A DNA stretch of 64,000 bases from Saposhnikovia divaricata (taxonomy: Eukaryota > Streptophyta > Magnoliopsida > Apiales > Apiaceae). Each line of letters begins with the position of its first letter. Position 1 is the stretch's first letter. The translations under genes were made by a program, and so were the position numbers. Positions 19,701 through 30,606 of the stretch are shown here, one piece after another. The DNA is taken from NCBI GenBank assembly GCA_036435485.1, contig CM071600.1, forward strand, positions 115,188,046 through 115,252,045. Reading direction: 5' to 3'. The notes below the pieces were generated by a model. That model was not told where the DNA came from, made no database searches, and saw only the letters and a program-made list of their open reading frames with translations.

Positions 19701-21525
19701 TGATGGTCAAAGGCAGTCTATCACAACCACAGTGGTTGCTGGGAGTATGCCATCTGACAAGCCTCAAATCTCAATATCTAAGAGTGCCAAGCCAGTAGAA
19801 GTGAAGGTGGTCACTGAGGCCAAGCTACAAGAAATTGCAAACTCAAATGTCTATCATGATGATGCATTCTTGGAGCTTCTGAAAGTCTCTAGAGAACAGG
19901 CTGGTGATGCTCTGCTATATCATGAGAGTTTGAAAAGTCAGATTGACTGTCTCACAGTAGTACCAAGGAGGCTTAATGATCTATGGCTCAAGGAAATAGT
20001 GATGGTAGGAAAGAACAAGATATGGCACTTAACCATCAATACTCTACAGAGTCTAAAGCACTCAGAAGTGAATGTGCTCCTTGGACTAATTGAGAAGGGA
20101 AATGAGAACAACAAGAGTCTTCATGATGAATTGAGGAATGGTCAACCTTCAAGGCTACCTGAAGTTTTCACAGATCCTAGAACTATTATCTACCAGGCTG
20201 GAACAAGAATTGAAGATATCAAGCAGCTGGTCATTCCTAAGCATCTAACTCCTCAAAATAAAAATCTCATCATAGCCATCATTGAGAAACTGATCAAGAA
20301 GAAGGGATCAAGAACAACAGAAGAATTAGAAGCTATATCTTATCTCAGGTCATATATTGCAACTGGCATTGTATCTGAGACTGCTAAGTTCAACCCAAGA
20401 AAAGATCAAGACAAGGATAAAGATAAAAGTGATGGAAGGAGAAGACATCACAGGAGTAATAAGGGTGATGAAGACAAGAAGAAGAAGAAGGATGATGAGA
20501 AGAGGAAGAATGATGATGATCAAGGTAAAGGCTCTGAGAGGAAAAGTGGAAGACAGCAAGCCTCAGGCATTGCTGACAGTAACCTCACCACAACACAAGA
20601 CTCTAAGTCTAGGGTGAATGCTGCCAGTAGTGACCTTTCAAAATTTGCATCTATGGCTTCTGCAACTGTCTTGCCACCTCAAGAAGAGAAGAAAATTCAA
20701 GTCAAGAAACCATCTGTATGTTTCAAAAAGCAAACTGCTAATGGAATACTACAATGGTCTACAAACAAAGGTCACATACTGCTGCCAAGTAATCATGTAA
20801 AAAGAATCAAGTTCAAGCAAGCTGCAAGGAAATCAAAGCCAACCACATCAAAAACCCTGACAATCTATCCAGGCCTAAAACTCCAACCACTAGATGAAGA
20901 TTATGACGTAGACCAACTGCAATTTTTGCAAGCTCAAAGAATCTATCATGTTGCCATTGTTGATAATTGCCTTGAGATTAAATATTCTGATGGAAGGGAG
21001 GAGAAATTCAAACAAGGAGGATGTCAACACTGGGGCAAGCTATATGACATAGAGAGAATCATTGCACTGTTGAGCTCAGAAGATAAAGTGGAGAGAGTAT
21101 GGAAACTGGAGCTAATTGATTTTGTGAAAATGAAGAGAGATCATGAAGAAAAAGTCAGAAAAGAGTGTTTTGAGAAATGGCTGGCAAGGGAGAAAGAAAT
21201 TGAGAGACTGGAAAGTGAAGCAGAAAAGCTGAGGAAAAAGGGTTTGTGTAGAGTTCAGTTCAACCCCTACATGGTAAAGTATAGGAGGAGGAATGGAAAT
21301 CAAGTCAACATCAGAATGAATCTACTCAACTACTATCCTGCAAATATTCTGGAACCAGTACTTGAAGATTTCAAAGACTCAATTTTGCTTGAAGAATTGG
21401 ATGCTATGGCAGAAATAATAAAAGCTATGGATGAGAATACAAGGAAGGAGAAAGAAAGAAGAGAGAAAGAATATGATGAATTTCAAGCCAAAGCTATGGA
21501 AAGGGAATCAAAAGACAATGGCTAG
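16747..21525 (+). CDS. ORF3 of SIRE-A, the so-called envelope-like protein
   Basis: 1592 residues from an ATG, uninterrupted. The N-terminal region (about 30-220) shares spaced motifs with ORF3 of SIRE-B and SIRE-C: FFDFINY (from 117), RKFLRKEWSF, YALAHGRKID and FFPRFIQSVLN. A long Ser/Thr/Pro-rich stretch (about 280-590) follows, then helical regions likely to form coiled coils (about 640-900). A Lys/Asp-rich segment at about 1217-1267 has nuclear-localisation character (KDKSDGRRRHHR, KKKKKDDEKRK). A C-terminal domain of about 320 residues ends in a charged coiled coil. I see no signal peptide and no membrane segment, so an envelope role is doubtful. It is far longer than ORF3 of the other two elements, which lack the part beyond about residue 1210. 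Function unknown. Confidence 0.85.
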   Translation: MANPKLTIPSQTNFIAITSDVEAPNANFKCFVRWLSESYIKSALSANPTLYIDLLEQFWRTATVEVIALENAITSYIVHCKIQGEDITITTADMNQALDMQQETYDALASNDELEEFFDFINYSDTIKLGKLNRKFLRKEWSFVLATLLHVFTARKSSFDQISTPVQQLAYALAHGRKIDVGLLILQELYGRLGQTTAKRGNEIFFPRFIQSVLNFKNASLIELPGADKSKIGYPRSMTKLIFGNLETRNDVDVRLSITPHMEGLFRSYPHNMPIFDSKSQLAQPKQGEPSANPRPANQPPQPNTLSSKEPTASSSQKGDVSKKKRKQVASEPLEILTEAALAVELGLESETPELPIISLKKKKKSKTTSSVTQMAEVVKSGAHSSLDVSSQQDASIESSILPNAPICKESAQGSDKAGTTLSGEHIITETPSISQGELPKSCLQHTSLSESTTHISLKPATQAIEEQGIDHQEFFSLDEPMNSSDLVHDTLLTTQVPHLDGQGMHAGAYPNDTITNTEDSLVLTRDSVPVSTTVVTHPTSVETTVVESVHPVAEVASVTEETSKPSSSSNFLSQWLKPVQHDSASGSGSVPPQLTVEALQSLVVDQIPEFTKIAQHLLTANMPNPDYEAILLCHKEDVELQKEKIIDETERDGNIDAWLQGTNSIPLSEGLQYLREEYITSLGSNAKSLNPTDVFEAVNDSYKGILKAAHYLGKGLKTEINEVCSATTKEVHEIKRTFDAKFPQLETVLKDIRTCNATCTRMDNGLAILKDAVTGLGHKFQSLSDQTTDANAMLRTLFANQYGDKLVTEVPVHEMSRFEVQRLKDQSLSGFKANELFIKVDTLGKEVVSLHKSNAHLTDTVTTLTEQLNTQATTTADVLLHQQSMLSAMMKHMGLPLPDESSTPKVPLTVPVSVNKRKGEKRISKNSNPKGERPLEKGIKITEGGHQRTLKSTTHVPGKGKDKVDEPPTSLPIVTLPTVHITTPDGQRQSITTTVVAGSMPSDKPQISISKSAKPVEVKVVTEAKLQEIANSNVYHDDAFLELLKVSREQAGDALLYHESLKSQIDCLTVVPRRLNDLWLKEIVMVGKNKIWHLTINTLQSLKHSEVNVLLGLIEKGNENNKSLHDELRNGQPSRLPEVFTDPRTIIYQAGTRIEDIKQLVIPKHLTPQNKNLIIAIIEKLIKKKGSRTTEELEAISYLRSYIATGIVSETAKFNPRKDQDKDKDKSDGRRRHHRSNKGDEDKKKKKDDEKRKNDDDQGKGSERKSGRQQASGIADSNLTTTQDSKSRVNAASSDLSKFASMASATVLPPQEEKKIQVKKPSVCFKKQTANGILQWSTNKGHILLPSNHVKRIKFKQAARKSKPTTSKTLTIYPGLKLQPLDEDYDVDQLQFLQAQRIYHVAIVDNCLEIKYSDGREEKFKQGGCQHWGKLYDIERIIALLSSEDKVERVWKLELIDFVKMKRDHEEKVRKECFEKWLAREKEIERLESEAEKLRKKGLCRVQFNPYMVKYRRRNGNQVNIRMNLLNYYPANILEPVLEDFKDSILLEELDAMAEIIKAMDENTRKEKERREKEYDEFQAKAMERESKDNG

Positions 21526-21670
21526 TTCTTCATCATAGGCTGTAAGATTACTCACTCTGTAGTTCTATCCAAATTGCTAATGTCAATTCATACCTGTACT
21601 GTCAAGTTTTATCTTTATGTATGATAGGCTTGTTATCAGACATGAAATTGTGACTAAGGGTCTTACTCAC

Positions 21671-21684
21671 AATTTGGGGGAGAT
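21671..21684 (+). promoter_or_regulatory. Polypurine tract of SIRE-A
   Basis: AATTTGGGGGAGAT directly before the 3' LTR, the plus-strand DNA primer. The same GGGGGAGAT core precedes the 3' LTRs of SIRE-B and SIRE-C. Confidence 0.9.
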
Positions 21685-22901
21685 TGTTAGTCACAGAGGC
21701 ATGCCTGAATACATCTAATAACAAGCCTAAGTATGTGTAATGCTATGCATTACCTACATGACCTCTTAACTGAGGGAACCTCTAGTTGTAGAGTTTCTAT
21801 TTGTTCTGTACTTGTAATAGGCATCAAATTCTATCTGTGTAACTGTACCTACTAAGTCAAGAATAAAGCTTGAAAGAAGTTCTAAGGTTCATGCCTCAAG
21901 CAAGGAAATGAAGACTGTCAAATAATCACAGTTGGGATATGAAGAAATGAAGAATTTGCCTAAGTACCAATTCGAGAAGTACATTTGTCTATTCGAGAAG
22001 TCTAGCATTCGAGAAGTCTGGAGTTCGATATCTCAGAAGACACTATTCGATATCTCTCAATATGCTATTCGATATCTCAGGGATTCGATATGTCAAAATG
22101 TTCTATTCGATATCTCAGGGATTCGATATGTCAAAATGTTCTATTCGATATCTCAGGGATTCGATATGTCAAAATGCTCTATTCGATATCTCAAGGAGTC
22201 CCAGAGAAAAGAGCTATTCGAGAAGTGATTCGATATGTCAAGATAACACTATTCGAGAACTCAGAGTTATCGATCAAGTCAACTCCAGTTCTCGAATCAC
22301 TCACTTAGTCACTTCTCGAATACATTCTTAAGGACAAAATACTGAAGAATTGTACAAGTCAGAGACCTGCAACAAGCCAGCACACTTTATTTGACTCTGT
22401 CCTATAAAGCATGCTGGAAAGCCTACAAAGAAGCTTGGAGAGATAAGACAAGGGACAAGGAGCTGAAGAAGTGGATCTAAACAGGCTTTTCAAAGTCAAA
22501 TCTGTAGCCGTTTGGACTCTTACTAAAATGAGATAGACAGACTGGAAAGTGCTTTTGTTTTACCTACCTCATTTGTAGCAAGTGGGTGTATCCATGTCTA
22601 TAAGGATACAGCCTCACTTCCTTAGCTGAAGAAGGTTTTGAAGTTTCTCAAAAATACCCAGAAAATATCTCTCTGAGAAAAACGAAGCTGAGAATACTAT
22701 CATTTGTATTCACAGATTGTAGCAAAATCTTTATCTAATAAAATATTAGATTAAAGTGATATTGTGTTGTGTTTGTGTTTAATTATCCGCATCTTCATAT
22801 CTCACACACTTATCTTGCTGCAAAGATTCAAAACCGAAGAAAAACTCAAGAATCCATTCACCCCCCCCTCTGTATTCTTTTACTGTATTCAATACTCAAC
22901 A
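21685..22901 (+). repeat. 3' LTR of SIRE-A
   Basis: 1217 bp. It matches the 5' LTR except for one substitution (21939) and eight rather than ten C in the U5 loop. Confidence 0.97.
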
Positions 22902-22906
22902 GGGTT

Positions 22907-24593
22907 GTTTTATTTTAAATTTGATCATGGACGGTTTTAATTTCGTAACCGACAAAGGCAATAAAAATCCAAATCTACCTTAAATTTAATATTTTCTAAA
23001 AAGTAGAATTCAAGAAAATATTTTCTAGATCAGCTAAAATGTGAGAGGTAGCATCTATTTGATAATATTATGAAAAAAGTCATTATCTAAACTAGAAAGC
23101 ACGAGTTAAATGCTATGTTTTTTATTCATAAAAAATTATATTAGATTAGTATTCTAGGTTTTTATTCAATCTAAAGGTGCAATTTCAAGCTTTTCCAGAA
23201 AGAAAAAAAAAGTTAAAATTTCAATTATTCAAATTTATTAACTTTGCAAATGTACGTGTGCAAATTAATCAAAAATAAGTATTAATGACACAAAATTTTT
23301 TATGTAACATCCTAATATTTTTACGATTATCTAGTTAAATTATTTAGTAATAAATATAAATAATATTATTGAGTGATTATTAATGTTAGTTTAAGTATGA
23401 TTTTGTATTTCTTCTATCGTTATAATATTATTTCTAGATATTATTAGTAAAAATAACAGATCTAACTCGTCAAAAATACACATCGAGTATCGACTTGAAC
23501 AAACTAACAACTTTATGTTCTAAATTACAACTTCAAAAATACCTTTCTCTCTCTCTAAGAAATGCAACCTCCCTATTCGTTTATCAACATAGCCGTCGGG
23601 GCTTTTACCGATGTTTTCGGTGAAAAGTTCCAAATCCTTTAATTTATTTTGCTTGTTTCTTTTTTTTCTTTAATAATCTTCCTTTTTGGGTAAGGATTTC
23701 TACCCATTTAATTTATTTGATTTTCTTTTTTATATTTAAATTGTCGGAGCTTTAAGTTTTCTTTTTTCTTCGTTTCAAGCGGGGCTTATTGTATTCGAGA
23801 GTGGACCGGTTATCTCTTATTGTGATTTCGTTTTTAAGATCTAAGAATTTCAGTTTACAATTCCAGTTTGTTTGCTTTCCTTGGTGAGAGGGTGTTGTTC
23901 TTTCATTTATTGTGTGTGCTGATTTTGATTGAGTGATAAGAGTTGTTATAAGATTGCATTTTTAGTTGATAATTCAAGTGGGTTGTGGCGAAGCGTGTAT
24001 ATGTAAATATATCATCTTCAACATATCACTTGATTGTCTCTTCATGAAGACTGATGATTTGTTCTATTTTATGTTTATTTGACTTAATCATCTTTGTAGA
24101 TGCCGTATGATTTTTTATTATTGAATTAATTCCATTTTTTTTAAAAAAAACAGATATATCTCTTTTATAATAATAAATAAAAAAAAATGAATGATAAAAT
24201 TATAAGAAATAGAAAGATGCTCATGCATAGCACGAGCTTAAATATTTTACAGAAATATTCTTAGAATCAGTCGCTGGTCGAGTGGTACCACACTTTTTTA
24301 CATTGACTTTTAAAACACGAAACACATACTCAATACACTTTCTAAGATTTCTAGTACTACATTTATACCATCTCTTCCCTCCTATCCTTTTTTTCACATT
24401 AGATGTGATTGACCGCCACCATCACCGAGCTAACATTGTATTTGAGATCCTCCATATTTGTTGTAACCATTGCCGAAGTAACGTGGTGAGTGTTGGAGCA
24501 AGTGGAGTAGTACTTATCAATACAGTTATCTAGTGAATGACATGCATGCATACTTATACAAATCAATATGCATAGAGATTTATACACACAAAA
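22907..24593. other. AT-rich intergenic sequence with a possible old LTR start
   Basis: No gene seen. TGTAACATCCTAATATTTT at 23310 resembles the first bases of gypsy LTRs, and the following 500 bp have a leader-like CT-rich patch (23540-23580). I cannot find a matching end, so this is only a possible decayed LTR fragment. Confidence 0.35.
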
Positions 24594-25083
24594 CTTTGTG
24601 TTAGGATCGCATCCACTATAGATCAACGTTAATCAAATACAATTACAAAAATGAAAGTAAAAAACACAACAAATTAACGTGGAAACCCCTCAGGGGAGGG
24701 TAAAATCACAAATCCACTAAATATTAAAGTATTACAAGATTAGAGTCGCTCCCTCTCTCAACACTCTTGAATACAATCACCTCACCTTGATCAGAAAAGC
24801 TCTCTTTTGTGTATCGCACACAACTCTCTAACTTTTGCAATGCACCAAAATCCCTATAAATATTTATATTTACATGCACTACAAATATTCTAATCTTATT
24901 CTACTTCAAATATTATTTGTGACAATTACCATCTTTTCTTATATTGGATAGAAATCCATCCACAGTTAATATTTCTACCAAAATAAGAATTATCTCAATT
25001 ATCACAAATTAGAATTCTTAGAATTTTGCTCATTATAGGATTCTTAACTTAATTAGGAATTCGGAACGGAACCCAACACTTTG
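24594..25083 (-). mobile_element. Solo Ty1/copia LTR with target duplication
   Basis: The LTR is 24599-25078 (480 bp). On the minus strand it starts TGTTGGGTTCCG and ends GATCCTAACA. It is flanked by a perfect 5-bp duplication, CTTTG (24594-24598 and 25079-25083), with no internal element sequence. The minus strand has a TATA-like CTATAAATATTTATAG-type region reversed near 24852-24868, followed by a leader and a CCCTCCCCTGAGGGG hairpin, as in many Tork/Tnt1-like LTRs. That order supports the minus orientation. It is the product of recombination between two LTRs of a former element. Confidence 0.88.
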
Positions 25084-27135
25084 TAATCCGTACAATTAGA
25101 TGCTCAATAACCTCATTCAAGTTTTGGTGTAAACACATCAAGTTGAGCTGATGTACATACACAAAGAAATTTCAAGCTAATTTTATTGTCACACAAACTA
25201 GTGTATAAAGAAAGAAAATTACCTTTAAATCTAAAGTGTGTAGAGTTAGTTTTCCCTACTAGATTCAAAGAAAAGCTTGACATATGGTGATCATAATGGC
25301 AGTGATGGTAATTTATCATCTCTTTGAAATAAAATGAGAAGAAGAGAATTAATATCAATTGAATCGATAGGCGTGAATCCAATGGAATGGTCGATACTAT
25401 CCCACATGCTATGATAAGAATGAAGTTTAATATGAAATTTGAAAATCAGTGAATCAACAATTCCATATCATCTTGGAATAGTCGACACTATCCCACCTAT
25501 TGTGATAAGAGTGATAATATTTGTTTGACTTATATTGATACTCAAATTGTATATTATGTGAAAAGTGGGAGTTATGAAAAATATTGACAAAGAAATCAAG
25601 TGAGAGATGTTATAGTTGACTTATTTTGTCAAATATAATATATTTATTAAATATAATATATTCTTGCTCGCTCTCTCTCGCTCTCTCTCTCCCTCCGTTC
25701 TTTCCCTCTCAGCCTCACTCTTTTCCTCCCTCGTTTTTATTTCTGCAACTCGCCGCCATCACCACCGCCGGCGACTTCACAGCTGCGCTGGTGTTCTTCC
25801 TTGTCTCTTCCGTGTCCTCTGCAATACCCGTCACCACCATCGCCGGCAGTCTCCGCCACAGTGGTGTCCCTCTCCCCCTTCTCCGGACACTACCATTAAC
25901 AATTAATCCACCAATAGCCTTGTTTCCTTCTCCCAATCAGTAACACTCAAACCACCAATATCCTTGTTTCCTTTCAATTCTTTTCACCATCAATAACACT
26001 CAAACCACCAATATCCTTGTTTCCTTCTCCTAATCAATTCTCATCCAAATATTTCAAATAAACCATTTCGAATCAACAAACCCACACCCCTCTTCTCTGC
26101 AATCGAATAAATTTTTGACCAAGTCGTTGTTCTGTTGTCGAGTTGTTGTTTTATTTGTTTTGTTTTGTCGCTGTGTTGTTCTGTTTTGTTGAGTTCGCTG
26201 CTGCCGAGTTGACTCAGAGTTTTTTGTAGTGTTGAGTCGACTGGTTGCGTGTAATTAATCGAAGTGCTGGGTTTCAATTGGATGTTTGGTGTTCTTTTTC
26301 GTGTTGTCTATTGGTTTTGGTTGTTCGAAGTGTTGTCTTGGTGTTGGTTTGCAGTCTGCGTTTCTTTGTCACCGAGCCAATCGCTGAGTTGCTGTTTCTT
26401 TGTTTTTAATTCCTTGTTATTTTGCTGTATTTGTGAAGTCCGCTAAATCATGCAATGAATTTTGAGTTCTGCGTCTTTGAGTGTTAATTGTTAGAGTATA
26501 GTTTTGTTCGGTTCCGGTTCGCTGAACATCATTGTTTTGTGTTGGCTCCGTTTAAATTCAAGTCTAAGTCCAGATTGTTGTTTTGTTGATTTGCTGAGTT
26601 CTTTTTCCAGCTGATCTGAGTTCGTAGTTTTGTTTTTTAAGTTTGCCAAGTCAGTAGCTGACTCGTTTATGCAGCCCTATTAGTTTCAAGTAATTCCGTT
26701 CTTGATCTTTCGGTTTCTGATAACTCCATTTTTGATCTGTTTCTTTCTTGATTGAGTTTAGGTAAACCGTTTTTATTAAATTTCGTTTGATTAGTCTTAA
26801 TAGCATTAATGAGGAAATTGAAATCAGTTTTTTATTTAATGTTAATTGATTCTTGTTTCTTGATTGAGATTTGGAGTAATCAGTGGGATTTTGGTCTTTT
26901 GATTGATTAGTTGGTTGAGAAATTAACTTGCATTAATTATACTTGATTGTTAATAAGTTTTTAGTGATATTTAATTTATTGATGATTGATATTGTCTCAA
27001 TTAGTGGTTGTTAATGTGCTTTAATCGACAATTTTTTGCCTTTAAATTAGCTAATTAGCACCTTTTATTTCTTTCTAATTGGTATGTCTTTCTTAGTTGT
27101 TTTTTAATTAAAATTTATTAAAAGTCTTCAGTTGT
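25084..27135. other. Unassigned sequence, promoter/5'-leader-like then T-rich
   Basis: A CT-rich tract (25663-25735) leads into a GC-richer patch (25745-25890) that could be a 5' leader or degenerate first exon. From 26100 the plus strand becomes strikingly T- and G-rich, like a plant intron or an old non-coding transcript. ORFs of about 100 residues here (for example 25626-25943) show no recognisable domain and use poor codons. SIRE-B interrupts this stretch, which resumes at 37938. Confidence 0.35.
25906..26035 (+). repeat. Short degenerate repeat, three copies
   Basis: Three copies of CCACCAATA-CCTTGTTTCC, near 25910, 25957 and 26005, with intervening AACACTCAAA. Function unknown. Confidence 0.7.
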
Positions 27136-27140
27136 CTTCC

Positions 27141-28243
27141 TGTTAGGTCCCGAAGTATCGTAGAAGGGGGGGTTGAATTCGATACTACCAAAATATTTTG
27201 ATTTTCAAGATTTTTGCGGATAACAATTTTTCAGATCTTGAAATCAAAATAACGAAACACAATTTCAGGAATATATCTTTATTGATAATAAACCCGAAGG
27301 GGTGTTACAACTTCTAATCCAATGGATTAGCTTCAAAACCAGAACACTCCTAAGGATAGTTTAGGCACGAGGACCTTCTACCCGACACTTCCTGAAAGCG
27401 GGCTAAGCCGGCTTTCCTACTAGATGGACTGTCTAGCAGCTTATACAGAGAAGATATAAGAGAGAGAAGAGAGAGTTGTGTGTTGAGGTGTGTTTCGAAA
27501 TGAAATACAACAGGCCTATTTATAGATTTTAGAAAGTTACTATGCGGTACTATTCCACCAACCTCAAAACGTGTCTGCTGAAAGAATTTTCTCCCGTGGG
27601 CCCCACCAGCCACTATTTGAAGTGTACCACTATTTGCATAGTAACTACTATTTGCATAGTAACCATTATTTGCACAGTAACTACTATTTGCACAGTAATC
27701 ACTATTTGCATAGTAACCACTATTTTCATAGTAGCTGTGAATAGTAACTTCGTGAATAGTAACTTCATGAATAGTAACTATGAATAGTATTACCATTTTT
27801 TTTTGGCTTATCTCTTCTGTTTATTCTGCTTGAGATATTATATTTGTCCTTGATCGTCAATAGGCTTTGGCAATTCTTTCTGTGAATTAATGTGTTGATC
27901 CTTCTCGTATGTGCTGACACTTAGTGCACTGGTCTGGTTCACAAGTGACTAGCACTGATCTTGATCTTCACACCTTCGTTACATTACAATTGATTAGCCT
28001 GCAGCAATATCTTCAAATAATAACTACATGGAATCTGTTGGCCCTTCAACTGAATCATCTGTACATCTTCATTCTGTCACTGAGGCTTGATCATGTTAAT
28101 GAACTTTTTTCAGCGACTTGATTCTTTTCGGTGCCTGTTCTTCAAATTTCACGATCCCTGTATAGAGTTAATATTATTTATCTTTTATCCTAGTTGAGTT
28201 ATATATGTCCTCTATTACATATTACATTACATTATACTTTACA
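27141..28243 (-). repeat. 3' LTR of SIRE-B
   Basis: 1103 bp, TGTAAAGTATAATG...ACCTAACA on the minus strand. It has an 18-bp array at about 27620-27740 and the TATA-like TATAAATAGG on the minus strand (27515-27524). Confidence 0.93.
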
Positions 28244-28257
28244 ATCTCCCCCTATTT
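28244..28257 (-). promoter_or_regulatory. Polypurine tract of SIRE-B
   Basis: On the minus strand AAATAGGGGGAGAT abuts the 3' LTR. Confidence 0.9.
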
Positions 28258-28467
28258 GATTGTTAGGGTTTGACAAGCAAATTCCTAGAGGATAACTCAA
28301 CTGATACAAATAAAATACAAAGATAAATAATATTAAATCGCATTCTGGATCATATATACATTTTCCGGTTTTCTAAAATTTGATCAAGTGCAAGTTAATT
28401 GTTCCTCTAGACTGAACATATCTTCAAGTTTGCCTTGCTTTCTTTCCACATAGCACTAATACTCCTA

Positions 28468-30573
28468 TTAGCTTTTCTTTTCCCAAAATAAAGTTAATTC
28501 CGTGTCAACAACCTTTTCCTTGCCTTTACGCCCAGTAGATTTTTCTTGATCATCCACCTTCTCCCCCTCAGTTGGGTTATCCTCCAGAGTAGTAGGATGT
28601 GGAGTTGGTAAATTAGACGAAGATGGCTTTACCAAGGAGTTGATTGCATTACAAAACTGGGCTGTCATGGAACTTAATTGAACCTGGAATGCATCATGTT
28701 GAATGAGTTGCAATTTTTTTATTTCTGCAATGGACTTACAGATATTTGACAACTCTTTCTCCATTGTTTGGACCCGTGTAAGGAGTCTGTTGTATTCCTT
28801 TCTGGTTACAGGTGCATGTGGTTGAGTAGGTTGCTCACTCATACGTTCTGCAGGTGTTTCACTCAACACTCTATATTCACTCGGTTTAGTGGTTTGGGTG
28901 ACACTTACATGTTCTGTTCGTGTTTCCCTCAACTTTCCTCCAGAGCTTCCACCGATATGTGTACCTGCAAATGAAATCATCCTAGCCCCTTTTTCAGAGG
29001 TCACGGATGGTGCAATGAAAGTTCGTGAGCTTCCATCCTCACGTGAAGCGAGTTGCCGACCACTGGTAAAGAGTGGTAAATCTCGAAAGAGATCCAGAGA
29101 TTTTCTCTCTGGGAGGTTAAAATTGAATTGATTAAATGGCACAAAACCCAAGTTTCCCTCGTACGTCTGTGAAGACACTTGGTTCATAAAAGAACCTCCT
29201 ACCGATGGATTTTTCCGTAAAATGGAAGATTCACCAGCAGTTATTGAGGTAGGTAATTCCACCTCGGATGCCTGTGAAGGCATTTGATCTTTAGAAAGAT
29301 CATCAACCACTCTTATGTTCCCTGAAATGGAACTCAAGATAGTTGCTCCCGTCAATTCAGCCTTATTTACATTTTCACTCATTGGATAAGGAAGAAATGT
29401 TTCACTAACAGTTGCAGTTACCTCAGGTTCATTTGGTTTACTTCTTTTAGAATGAGGTAGAGCTGCTGATGTAACTAACTCCTTATGTGGTGCTGCTGAG
29501 GCACTATCTCCCTCAAAAGTGTTGATGGCTGGTCGTTTAAGTGACAATTGAGGTGTAGGAGTTTGTTGTGTTTATGTTTGCATTTGTAGAATGGGCTCTT
29601 CGGCCTGTGTTAGAGTATGTGGGATTTCCTTCTCTTGGTCGGGTAAGATGGGCACTGGGGGTTGTAGAAACTGTATTTCCTGTGATACAATAGGGAATAC
29701 AGAGGTTGAGATAGCAGGGATTGAAATATTACCTTGTCGTATACCTACTCTCACTGGTCTTGGTAACAACGGAAGTGGGACAGTCTTTAGATATTCAGTT
29801 AGGACTGTAGGCACATCCGTATAGTTCTTCTTGCTTATGTAATAAATTACATTCGTCTTCATGTAAGAACATTCCACCTTTCGACCATTTTCCGAGTGTA
29901 CCCTATCTTCATCATTCAAAAAATCATTTAATATTAGCTGTAGAAACCTTGGATATAGACATTTGACATTTTGAGTCTGAACATCTCTTGTTCCCAAGTT
30001 TTTCATCTTTAAAATGATTTGACCAAGCACTATTTTTCCAAAATTAATCCTCAAATTATTGGCCACCGCATACCCTATTTTTTGAATAAATTTAGGTATC
30101 CGATCTAGATTTGTTCTATCTGAGGAAAAAACATGGCCACGAATGTGAAAGAAGAAATTCCAGTACTGGGTTAGAAATGTTCTAGAGATATTACCAGTAT
30201 TGAAATTGCCATCTTGGTACCTTATAAAACGAAAGAACATTTCAATCTGTTCAGGTGTAGGATCAGAAACGAGATTTTCCATAGGAAAATGAAGAATTCG
30301 ATTAACATCTCGTTCAGTGACCCTAATCGACCTACCAAACAGTCGATATGTGAATGCACACCCGTCCTGTCCAGAAGTGTTAACCGCACTGCAATATAGT
30401 TCACGTAATGCATCATGGTTAAGCTGCACTGGGGTAACTAAAGCATAGCGAATTAATGAATGTTCATTCAGAAATTGTGCCCAAGCCCGAAATTGCTCAT
30501 CATAGATGGTTTCGATTTGCTGAACGGAAGTAGGATTAGCTTTAGCAATAACAAAACTTCCCTGCAATGCCAT
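28468..30573 (-). pseudogene. ORF3 of SIRE-B, interrupted by one stop codon
   Basis: The frame runs from an ATG at 30573 (MALQG) to 28468, about 700 codons, with a single in-frame TAA at 29574-29572 splitting it into two parts. The N-terminal part shares FFRFIRYQD, RTFLTQYWNFFF, YAVANNLRINFGK and LYPRFLQLILND with the ORF3 proteins of SIRE-A and SIRE-C, the signature of this family. The second part is Ser/Thr-rich, with a short coiled coil (RVQTMEKELSNICKSIAEIK) and a basic C-terminus. No membrane segment is visible. The stop could have arisen from a single CAA-to-TAA change. An upstream extension to 30606 would need a TTG start and is unlikely. Confidence 0.8.
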
Positions 30574-30606
30574 TTTCAAAACAGCTAGATTGACAGATCT
30601 TTCCAA

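Larger units (their letters stand above)
8900..22906 (+). mobile_element. SIRE-A: complete SIRE/Maximus-type Ty1/copia retrotransposon with target duplication
   Basis: The element occupies 8905-22901 (13,997 bp) and is flanked by a perfect 5-bp duplication, GGGTT (8900-8904 and 22902-22906). The order is LTR, primer site, gag, pol (protease, integrase, reverse transcriptase, RNase H, the copia order), spacer, ORF3, polypurine tract, LTR. The LTRs differ by one substitution (T at 9159 versus A at 21939) and two bases in a C run. All three ORFs are unbroken. By structure it is a recent and potentially autonomous insertion. The large third ORF after pol and the overall size place it in the SIRE/Maximus lineage. 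Confidence 0.95.

Noticed and set aside
16747..21525. ORF3 of SIRE-A as a retroviral envelope glycoprotein
   Set aside because: No signal peptide, membrane helix or glycoprotein cysteine pattern is visible; only the position after pol matches.
24282..24626. Small ORFs on both strands as a host gene
   Set aside because: No domain, AT-rich, open on both strands; probably chance.
25616..25943. Two ORFs of about 100 codons that could be a small secreted protein
   Set aside because: Low-complexity Leu/Ser/Pro from a CT-rich tract. Two frames and the opposite strand are all open, and no domain or conserved start context is seen.
27350..27796. 148-codon minus-strand ORF with SGYYANSxY repeats
   Set aside because: Product of the 18-bp array in the SIRE-B LTR; not conserved in frame in the other LTR.
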